Positions 20,865 through 27,756 of a DNA stretch of 64,000 bases are shown here, piece after piece. The position numbers were made by a program, and so were the translations under genes. How positions within the stretch are numbered: the first letter of the stretch is position 1; each line of letters opens with the position of its first letter. The stretch spans positions 62,001 through 126,000 of the forward strand of contig NZ_JASMRU010000011.1 of assembly GCF_030462585.1 (NCBI RefSeq). The letters run 5' to 3'. The DNA is from Pseudomonas sp. CAN1 (lineage in GTDB: Bacteria > Pseudomonadota > Gammaproteobacteria > Pseudomonadales > Pseudomonadaceae). The notes below the pieces were generated by a model. The model was not told the DNA's origin and did no database searches. It saw only the letters and a list, made by a program, of their open reading frames with translations.

Positions 20865-21293
20865 ATGGCCCGCCTGAAACTGGAATTCCCCGAAGAACTG
20901 TTCATCTACAGCACCAAGCTCACCGTCCGGGTCACCGACATCAACGGCGCCAAGCACCTGGGCAACGACTCGATGATCTCGATGATCTCCGAGGCCCGCG
21001 CGCGCTTCCTGTTCGACTACGGCATCCGCGAGACCGGCATCATCGTCACCGACCTCGCCACCACCTACCGCGCCGAGGCCCACGCCCGCGACCAGCTGCT
21101 GTTCGAGGTCGGCGTCATGGACTTCAACAAGTACGGCGGCGACATCATCTTCCGCATCACCCGCCCGGCCGACGACACCCTGGTGGCCATGGCAAAGTCC
21201 GGCTTCGTGTTCTTCGACTACCAGGTCGGCAAGGTCACGCCGATCCCCGAGGCCTTCCGCGACACCTTCCCCAACGTCAACTGGATCGCCTGA
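20865..21293 (+). CDS. hotdog-fold acyl-CoA thioesterase (4HBT type)
   Basis: 142-residue YbgC/FcbC-like thioesterase: the RVTDINGAKHLGNDSMISM segment carries the hotdog catalytic region and is followed by the central helix SEARARFLF. The usual catalytic Asp of the DxNGH motif is read here as DINGAKHLGND. It lies between the alginate lyase and nasA on the same strand, 98 bases after the former. The substrate cannot be told from sequence; there is no evident link with nitrate assimilation. Confidence 0.8.
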   Translation: MARLKLEFPEELFIYSTKLTVRVTDINGAKHLGNDSMISMISEARARFLFDYGIRETGIIVTDLATTYRAEAHARDQLLFEVGVMDFNKYGGDIIFRITRPADDTLVAMAKSGFVFFDYQVGKVTPIPEAFRDTFPNVNWIA

Positions 21294-21396
21294 CGCTCCA
21301 GTACGGGGCACGCCGGCCCACGGCGCGCCCTTCGATGGACCATCCCTGATCCTGCCCCACCTCTCATCCCCTTGATCCGCCTGGGATTTCCCATCC

Positions 21397-21412
21397 TGGC
21401 CCGCGCCTTGCT
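21397..21412 (+). promoter_or_regulatory. sigma54 promoter of nasA
   Basis: TGGCCC-GCGCC-TTGCT with GG/GC 12 bases apart. The predicted start lies near 21423, directly before the P1 hairpin. Confidence 0.8.
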
Positions 21413-21426
21413 CTGCACAGGGCGAT

Positions 21427-21509
21427 GGTAGTCAACGGCGATTACCCGACTTCGACAAAGGCGTCGCATCCACACCCGCGCACAGCGGTGGGTGGAGCGA
21501 CGCCTTTTT
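21427..21509 (+). promoter_or_regulatory. ANTAR-target leader and terminator of nasA
   Basis: P1: GGTAGTC, loop AACGGC, GATTACC (21427-21446). P2: CGAC, loop AAAGGC, GTCG (21453-21466). The terminator arm GGCGTCGC (21460-21467) pairs with GCGACGCC (21497-21504), followed by TTTTTC; it overlaps P2. The same plan as at nasS and nirB. The remainder of the 313-base gap before nasA shows nothing else. Confidence 0.82.
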
Positions 21510-21606
21510 CGTTTGCCCCGGCGCAGGGGCACAGAACCTTCTCGAACCCGGCGGCTGCCACGTGGCGCACGACCGGGCTCCTCTACCGTCGATGATGAGG
21601 TGTTCG

Positions 21607-22818
21607 ATGAACACGAGTTTCTGGAAAGCCGGCCATGCGCCGACCCTGTTTGCCGCCTTCCTGTATTTCGACCTGAGCTTCATGGTCTGGTACGTCCTCG
21701 GCCCGCTGGCGGTACAGATCGCCACCGACCTGCAGCTGACCACCCAGCAGCGCGCGCTGATGGTTGCCACGCCTATCCTCTCCGGCGCCATCCTGCGCTT
21801 CCTCATGGGCCTGCTGGCCGATCGCTGGTCGCCCAAGGCCGCGGGCATCCTCGGCCAGATCATCGTCATCTGCGCGCTGTTCGGCGCCTGGCGGCTGGGC
21901 ATCCACAGCCTGGAGCAGGCGATGATCCTCGGCGTGCTGCTAGGCATGGCCGGCGCCTCGTTTGCCGTGGCGTTGCCATTGGCCTCGCAATGGTACCCAC
22001 CGCAGCACCAGGGCAAGGCCATGGGCATCGCCGGCGCCGGCAACTCCGGCACTGTGCTCACCGCGCTGTTCGCCCCGGCCATCGCCGCCGCCTTCGGCTG
22101 GCAGAACGTGTTCGGCTTCGCGCTGATCCCGCTGCTGGCTACCCTGGTGGTGTTCGCCCTGCTCGCCCGTAACGCCCCCGAACGCCCGCCGGCCAAGTCC
22201 CTGGCGGACTACCTGAAGGCCCTCGGTGACCGCGACAGCTGGTGGTTCATGTTCTTTTACAGCGTGACCTTCGGCGGCTTCCTCGGCCTGGCCAGCACCC
22301 TGCCCGGCTACTTCCACGACCAGTACGGCCTCGATCCGGTGACGGCCGGCTACTACACCGCCGCCTGCGTCTTCGCCGGCAGCCTGATGCGCCCGCTGGG
22401 CGGCGCCCTGGCCGACCGCATCGGCGGCATCCGCAGCCTGCTGGTGATGTACACCGTCGCCGCGATCTGCATCGCCGCGGTGGGCTTCCACCTGCCCAGC
22501 GCGGTGGCGGCGCTGAGCCTCTTCGTGTGCGCCATGCTCAGCCTCGGCGCGGGCAACGGTGCGGTGTTCCAATTGGTTCCGCAACGCTTCCGCCAGACCA
22601 TCGGCGTGATGACCGGCCTGATCGGCATGGCCGGCGGCATCGGCGGCTTCTGCCTGACGGCGGGCCTGGGCGCGATCAAGCAGGCCACCGGTGACTACCA
22701 GCTCGGCCTCTGGCTGTTCGCCAGCCTCGGCGTGCTCGCGTGGTTCGGCCTGCACGCGGTGAAAGCCCGCTGGCGCACCACCTGGGGTAGCGCGGCCGTT
22801 ACCGCTGCGCGGGTCTGA
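21607..22818 (+). CDS. nasA: nitrate/nitrite transporter NasA (MFS, NNP family)
   Basis: 403-residue inner-membrane transporter with about 12 predicted helices. The start at 21607 (MNTSFWKAGHAPTLFAAFL) follows GATGAGG; an upstream ATG in frame is not used because it lies close to the terminator and has no conserved sequence. NNP-type features include the Gly-rich signature GIAGAGNSGTVL in the fifth helix region and the related GLIGMAGGIGGF in helix 11. It imports nitrate for the NasC reductase encoded downstream. Upstream leader and sigma54 promoter predict control by nitrogen limitation and by NasT. Confidence 0.94.
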   Translation: MNTSFWKAGHAPTLFAAFLYFDLSFMVWYVLGPLAVQIATDLQLTTQQRALMVATPILSGAILRFLMGLLADRWSPKAAGILGQIIVICALFGAWRLGIHSLEQAMILGVLLGMAGASFAVALPLASQWYPPQHQGKAMGIAGAGNSGTVLTALFAPAIAAAFGWQNVFGFALIPLLATLVVFALLARNAPERPPAKSLADYLKALGDRDSWWFMFFYSVTFGGFLGLASTLPGYFHDQYGLDPVTAGYYTAACVFAGSLMRPLGGALADRIGGIRSLLVMYTVAAICIAAVGFHLPSAVAALSLFVCAMLSLGAGNGAVFQLVPQRFRQTIGVMTGLIGMAGGIGGFCLTAGLGAIKQATGDYQLGLWLFASLGVLAWFGLHAVKARWRTTWGSAAVTAARV

Positions 22819-22831
22819 ACGATGCGTCTTT

Positions 22832-22923
22832 GTAGGAGCGAGCTTGCTCGCGAACCGCTCGACACCGAAGTCGCCTGGAAATCAGTTCGCGAGCAACAAC
22901 GATGGCGTCCCCCTCGCTCCTAC
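22832..22923. repeat. REPIN-type inverted repeat, copy 2
   Basis: GTAGGAGCGAGCTTGCTCGC on the left, GCGAGCAACAACGATGGCGT toward the right, ending GCTCCTAC. It is the mirror image of copy 1 (the GATGGCGTCCCC insert is on the right arm). Its end touches the ribosome-binding site of the next gene. Confidence 0.85.
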
Positions 22924-22934
22924 AGGTGGCCGCG

Positions 22935-24605
22935 ATGACCTTGCAGCTTTCCTTCGCCCAGGCCAGCGCCACCGGCCCGCGCGCTGAGAACCAGGACGCC
23001 CTGCGGGTGGTCACCCCGCCCGCCGGGCTGGCCGCCAGCAAGGGGCACCTGTTCGCCATCGCCGACGGCGTCAGCCATTGCGCCGATGGCGGTCTGGCCG
23101 CGCGCCTGAGCCTGCAGGCGCTGGCCGCCGACTACTACGCCACCCCCGAGACCTGGGCCGTCGCCCAGGCCCTCGACCGCCTGCTGCTCTCGCAGAACCG
23201 CTGGTTGCAGGCCAACGGCGGCGGCCAGCCACTGCTCACCACCCTCACCGCGCTGGTCCTGCGCGGCCGGCGCTTCACCCTTGCCCACGTCGGCGACTGC
23301 CGCCTCTACCGCTGGCAAGCCGGGCAACTGGATTGCCTGACCCAGGACCACGTGTGGGAACAGCCCGGCATGCAGCACGTGCTCAAGCGCGCGCTGGGCC
23401 TCGACCAGCACCTGGTAGTGGACTACTGCGACGGCGAGCTGGAGGCCGGGCAGAGCTTCCTGCTGGTCAGCGACGGCATCTGGGGGGCCCTGGGCGACAG
23501 CGCCATCCAGCGCCTGCTGGAGGACGCGCAAAGCCTACAGGCCTGTGCCGACGCACTGGTCAGCGCCGCCCACCTGGCCGGCAGCCAGGACAACGCCAGC
23601 GCCCTGCTGCTGCAGGTGGACGAACTGCCGCCGGCGAGCCTCGGCGATGCCCTTGCCCAGCTCGACCACTGGCCTGCGCCGCCTGCCCTGCGGGACGGCC
23701 AGGACTTCGAAGGCTGGCAGATCGAAGGCAAGCTGGCCCAGTCCCGCCAATCGCTGATCTACCGCGTACGCGACCGGCAGAATCGCCCCTGGCTGCTCAA
23801 GACCCTGCCGCCGGCGCTGCGCGACTCCCCGGAGGCCGCCCAGGCGCTGCTGCTGGAGGAGTGGTTCCTGCGCCGCGTGCAGGGCCGCTACTTCCCCGAG
23901 CTGCACAGCCTGCCGCAACGCCAACACCTGTATTACGTGATGCGCGAGTATCCAGGGCAGACGCTGGACCAGCACCTGAAACTCAACGGCCCGCTGAACC
24001 TGCCCGACTGGCAGGACCTCGCCCAGCGCCAGCTGCGCGGTCTGGGCCAGCTGCACCGGCGCAACATCCTGCACCGCGACATCAAACCGGAGAACCTGCA
24101 CTGGGCCGCCGACGGCGAGCTGCGCCTGCTGGACTTCGGCCTGGCCTACTGCCCCGGACTGTCACAGGAGGACCCGCATGACCTGCCCGGCACCCCGAGC
24201 TACCTCGCCCCGGAATCCTTCCAGGGCGCGGCGCCGGACGCCCGCCAGGACCTCTACGCGGCCGGCGTCACCCTCTACCGCCTGCTCTGCGGGCACTACC
24301 CCTACGGCGAGATCGAAGCCTTCCAGCATCCGCGCTTCGGCACGGCCACCCCGGCCAGCCGCTATCGCCCGGACGTACCGGCCTGGCTCGACGACTGGCT
24401 GGCGAAACTGATCGCCGCCCAGCCGCAACAGCGCTTCGAAACCGCCGAGGAATGCCTGCTTGCCCTGGAGCAAGGCGAACGGCAGGCCCCGGCGCGCCCG
24501 CGTCCCTTGCTGGAACGCGAGCCGCTGCGGGTCTGGCGCGGCGTCGCGCTGGCCTCGCTGGCGATCAACCTGGGGCTGCTGCTCTGGCTGCTGCACGGGG
24601 GCTGA
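22935..24605 (+). CDS. PP2C phosphatase-Ser/Thr kinase fusion, membrane-anchored
   Basis: 556 residues. Residues 1-235 form a PP2C-like phosphatase (RAENQDAL, AIADGVSHCADG, LAHVGDCRLYRW, LLVSDGIWG, GSQDNASALLL); residues 255-525 a Hanks-type kinase (catalytic loop HRDIKPENLHW, DFGLAY, activation segment GTPSYLAPE). The glycine-rich loop is poor (IEGKLAQSRQSLIYRV). A single C-terminal membrane helix (SLAINLGLLLWLLHGG) anchors it. The ATG at 22935 follows AGGTGG, which abuts the REP element. Co-linear with nasA, so probably co-expressed for nitrate assimilation; its targets are unknown. Confidence 0.9.
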   Translation: MTLQLSFAQASATGPRAENQDALRVVTPPAGLAASKGHLFAIADGVSHCADGGLAARLSLQALAADYYATPETWAVAQALDRLLLSQNRWLQANGGGQPLLTTLTALVLRGRRFTLAHVGDCRLYRWQAGQLDCLTQDHVWEQPGMQHVLKRALGLDQHLVVDYCDGELEAGQSFLLVSDGIWGALGDSAIQRLLEDAQSLQACADALVSAAHLAGSQDNASALLLQVDELPPASLGDALAQLDHWPAPPALRDGQDFEGWQIEGKLAQSRQSLIYRVRDRQNRPWLLKTLPPALRDSPEAAQALLLEEWFLRRVQGRYFPELHSLPQRQHLYYVMREYPGQTLDQHLKLNGPLNLPDWQDLAQRQLRGLGQLHRRNILHRDIKPENLHWAADGELRLLDFGLAYCPGLSQEDPHDLPGTPSYLAPESFQGAAPDARQDLYAAGVTLYRLLCGHYPYGEIEAFQHPRFGTATPASRYRPDVPAWLDDWLAKLIAAQPQQRFETAEECLLALEQGERQAPARPRPLLEREPLRVWRGVALASLAINLGLLLWLLHGG

Positions 24606-24708
24606 AGGCGCACCAGTTCGGTTCGCAGCGCATCAGCGCAGTGCAGCGATCACGCCGATCCGCCGGGCCGGCCGGCTGAAAGCCCTGCAAACCGGGGCTC
24701 AAGCAAGT

Positions 24709-24724
24709 TGGCACAGCCCCTGCA
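24709..24724 (+). promoter_or_regulatory. sigma54 promoter of nirB operon
   Basis: TGGCAC-AGCCC-CTGCA, GG and GC 12 bases apart. The predicted start is near 24735, before the leader hairpins. Confidence 0.8.
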
Positions 24725-24756
24725 ATGACCCTGGCAACAATCTACAAAAGCGCGGC

Positions 24757-24842
24757 CCTCAACGAAGAGGCTCGCACTTCCCGATCGATCGGGACTTGGA
24801 CAAAGGCGTCCTCGCTGGGTAACCGGCGGGACGCCTTTTTTG
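24757..24842 (+). promoter_or_regulatory. ANTAR-target leader and terminator of nirB
   Basis: P1 core CCTC, loop AACGAA, GAGG (24757-24770). P2 GGAC, loop AAAGGC, GTCC (24798-24811). The terminator stem GGCGTCC/GGGACGCC begins at 24805 inside P2 and ends in seven T. NasT-dependent antitermination of this leader is reported in P. aeruginosa, which supports the reading of the two other leaders. Confidence 0.85.
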
Positions 24843-24872
24843 TTTTCCGCGATTGCGTGACGGAGCACTGAC

Positions 24873-27323
24873 ATGAAAAAGCTCAAGCTCGTACTGATCG
24901 GCAACGGCATGGCCGGTGTGCGCACCCTCGAAGAACTGCTGAAGATCGCACCGGACCTCTACGACATCACCGTGTTCGGCGCCGAGCCGCACCCCAACTA
25001 CAACCGCATCCTGCTCTCCCCCGTACTGGCCGGCGAGCAGGCCTTCGAGGACATCGTCCTCAACGACCTCAACTGGTACAGCGAGAACGGCATCCGCCTG
25101 CTGCTCAACCGCAAGGTCAGCCGCATCGACCGTCATCGCCGCAAGGTCTACGCCGAAGACGGCACCGAGGCCGAGTACGACCGCCTGCTGATCGCCACCG
25201 GCTCCAACCCCTTCATCCTGCCGGTGCCGGGCAGCCGCCTGCAGGGCGTGATCGGCTACCGCGACATCGCCGACACCCAGACCATGATCGACACTGCCGG
25301 CACCCACAGCCACGCGGTGGTCATCGGCGGCGGCCTGCTCGGCCTGGAAGCGGCCAACGGCCTCAAGCTGCGCGGCATGGACGTCACCGTGGTGCACCTC
25401 TCCGACTGGCTGCTGGAACGCCAGCTGGACCGCACCGCCGGCAAGCTGCTGCAGGAAGCGCTGGAAGCGCGCGGCATCGGGTTCCGCCTGAACACCCACA
25501 CCGAAGAGCTGATCGACGACGGTAGCGGGCGCGTCTGCGCCATCCGCTTCAAGGATGGCGAAGTGATCGCCGCCGACCTGGTGGTGATGGCCGCCGGCAT
25601 CCGCCCCAACACCGAACTGGCGGAGAAGACCGGCCTGCCCTGCAACCGCGGCATCCTGGTCAACGACACCCTGCAGACCTACGACCCACGCATCTACGCC
25701 CTGGGCGAATGCGCCAGCCACCGCGGCATCGCCTACGGTCTGGTGGCACCGCTGTTCGAGCAGGCCAAGGTCTGCGCCAACCACCTGGCGATGCTCGGCT
25801 TTGCTCGCTACCAGGGCTCGGTGACCTCCACCAAGCTCAAGGTCACCGGCATCGACCTGTTCTCCGCCGGCCAGTTCATGGGCGGCGAAGGTACCGAGAC
25901 CATCACCCTCTCCGACCCCATCGGCGGCGTGTACAAGAAGCTGGTGATCAAGGACGACGTGCTGGTCGGCGCCTGCCTCTACGGCGACACCGCCGACGGC
26001 GGCTGGTACTTCCGGCAGATCCGCGAGAACCACAACGTCGGCGAAATCCGCGACCACCTGATGTTTGGCGAGAGCAGCGTTGGCGATACCGGCCACCAGG
26101 GCCAGAGCAGCGCGGCGAACATGCCGGATACCGCGGAAGTCTGCGGCTGCAACGGCGTGTGCAAGGGCACCATCGTCAAGGCGATCCAGGAGAACGGCCT
26201 GTTCAGCGTCGACGAGGTGAAGAAGCACACCAAGGCCGCCAGCTCCTGCGGCTCCTGCGCAGGGCTCGTGGAGCAGATCCTGATCAGCACCGTGGGCGGC
26301 GCGGCGGACGTGAAGCCCAAGAGCGAAAAAGCCATCTGCGGCTGCAGCGACCTCAACCACGGCCAGGTGCGCCAGGCGATCCGCGACCATCACCTGATCA
26401 CCCTGAGCAGCGCCATGCGTTTCATGGACTGGCGCACCGCGGACGGCTGCGCCACCTGCCGCCCGGCGCTGAACTACTACCTGATCTCCACCTGGCCGGG
26501 CGAAGCCAGGGACGACCCGCAGTCGCGCCTGATCAACGAGCGCGCCCACGCCAACATCCAGAAGGACGGCACCTACTCGGTGGTCCCGCGCATGTGGGGT
26601 GGCGTCACCAACGCCGCCGAACTGCGGCGCATCGCCGACGTCGCCGACAAGTACCAGGTGCCCATGGTCAAGGTCACCGGCGGCCAGCGCATCGACCTGC
26701 TGGGCATCAGGAAAGACGACCTGCCGGCCATCTGGAAGGAACTGGACATGCCCTCCGGGCACGCCTACGGCAAGTCCATCCGCACCGTGAAGACCTGCGT
26801 CGGCAGCGAGTTCTGCCGCTTTGGCACGCAGAACTCGACCCAGCTGGGCATCGACCTGGAGCACGACCTGTTCAACATGTGGTCGCCGCACAAGGTCAAG
26901 CTGGCGGTCTCCGGCTGCCCGCGCAACTGCGCAGAGGCCGGCATCAAGGACATCGGCATCATCGGCGTGGACTCTGGTTGGGAGCTGTACATCGGCGGCA
27001 ACGGCGGGATCAAGACCGAGGTGGCGGAGTTCTTTGTCAAGCTCAAGACCTCCGACGAAGTCCGCGAGTACAGCGGCGCCTTCCTCCAGCTCTACCGCGA
27101 GGAGGCCTTCTACCTCGAACGCACCGTGCACTACCTGCAGCGCGTCGGCATGGAGCGCATCCGCAAGGCCGTGCTGGAAGACGCGGACAACCGCCAGGCG
27201 CTCAACGCCCGCCTGCAATTCGCTCTGTCGCTGGAGCAGGACCCGTGGCAGGAACGCATAGCCCAGCAGCCGCTGAAGAAGGAATTCGAACGGATTCCCC
27301 TGACCCAGCTGGAACCCGCCTGA
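24873..27323 (+). CDS. nirB: assimilatory nitrite reductase (NADH), large subunit
   Basis: 816-residue cytoplasmic enzyme reducing nitrite to ammonia with six electrons from NADH. Domains in order: FAD/NAD-binding pyridine-nucleotide oxidoreductase (1-400; VVIGGGLLGLEAANGL), two BFD-like [2Fe-2S] segments (from about 424, CGCNGVCKGTIV and CGCSDLNHGQVRQAI), and the siroheme/[4Fe-4S] sulfite-reductase core, with cluster cysteines in CVGSEFCRFG (about 643) and SGCPRNC (about 680). First gene of nirB-nirD-nasC-cobA; the siroheme it needs is supplied by cobA at the end of the operon. Confidence 0.97.
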   Translation: MKKLKLVLIGNGMAGVRTLEELLKIAPDLYDITVFGAEPHPNYNRILLSPVLAGEQAFEDIVLNDLNWYSENGIRLLLNRKVSRIDRHRRKVYAEDGTEAEYDRLLIATGSNPFILPVPGSRLQGVIGYRDIADTQTMIDTAGTHSHAVVIGGGLLGLEAANGLKLRGMDVTVVHLSDWLLERQLDRTAGKLLQEALEARGIGFRLNTHTEELIDDGSGRVCAIRFKDGEVIAADLVVMAAGIRPNTELAEKTGLPCNRGILVNDTLQTYDPRIYALGECASHRGIAYGLVAPLFEQAKVCANHLAMLGFARYQGSVTSTKLKVTGIDLFSAGQFMGGEGTETITLSDPIGGVYKKLVIKDDVLVGACLYGDTADGGWYFRQIRENHNVGEIRDHLMFGESSVGDTGHQGQSSAANMPDTAEVCGCNGVCKGTIVKAIQENGLFSVDEVKKHTKAASSCGSCAGLVEQILISTVGGAADVKPKSEKAICGCSDLNHGQVRQAIRDHHLITLSSAMRFMDWRTADGCATCRPALNYYLISTWPGEARDDPQSRLINERAHANIQKDGTYSVVPRMWGGVTNAAELRRIADVADKYQVPMVKVTGGQRIDLLGIRKDDLPAIWKELDMPSGHAYGKSIRTVKTCVGSEFCRFGTQNSTQLGIDLEHDLFNMWSPHKVKLAVSGCPRNCAEAGIKDIGIIGVDSGWELYIGGNGGIKTEVAEFFVKLKTSDEVREYSGAFLQLYREEAFYLERTVHYLQRVGMERIRKAVLEDADNRQALNARLQFALSLEQDPWQERIAQQPLKKEFERIPLTQLEPA

Positions 27324-27392
27324 ATGCCCGCCGGGCCCCGACACCGGGGCCCTGCTATCTAGCCCCTGCCACCCGATTGCCGGAGACACCCC

Positions 27393-27722
27393 ATGAACTG
27401 GTTCGACATCTGCGCCCTGGACGACATCAACCCGCTGGGCTCGCGCGTCATCGCCGGCCCCAAGGGCGACATCGCGATCTTCCGCACTTCCGATGACGAG
27501 GTCTTCGCCCTCGACGACCGCTGTCCGCACAAGGGCGGCCCGCTGTCCCAGGGGCTGATCTACGGCAAGCGCGTGGCCTGCCCGCTGCACAACTGGCAGA
27601 TCGAACTGGCCAGCGGCGAGGCCGTGGCCCCCGACCAGGGCTGCGCCCATCGCCACGAGGCGAAGGTCGAGGATGGCCGCGTGCTGCTGGCCCTGCGCGA
27701 CAACCTCGCCCACTGCGCCTGA
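27393..27722 (+). CDS. nirD: nitrite reductase small subunit
   Basis: 109-residue Rieske-fold protein (NirD type). The sequence DDRCPHKGGPLSQG and CPLHNWQI keep the Rieske outline including the Cys-x-His pairs (CPH, CPLH), whereas many NirD proteins have lost these cluster ligands. It forms the assimilatory reductase together with NirB. It lies 69 bases after nirB and 34 bases before nasC in the same operon. Confidence 0.95.
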   Translation: MNWFDICALDDINPLGSRVIAGPKGDIAIFRTSDDEVFALDDRCPHKGGPLSQGLIYGKRVACPLHNWQIELASGEAVAPDQGCAHRHEAKVEDGRVLLALRDNLAHCA

Positions 27723-27756
27723 TTCCCCTGCTGCTGATCCACGACGAGGCTGCGCC

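Noticed and set aside
24606-24708. NtrC sites upstream of nirB
   Set aside because: GCGCATCAGCGCAGTGC has wrong spacing for GCAC-N7-GTGC; I cannot support a site, although NtrC control is likely from the sigma54 promoter.
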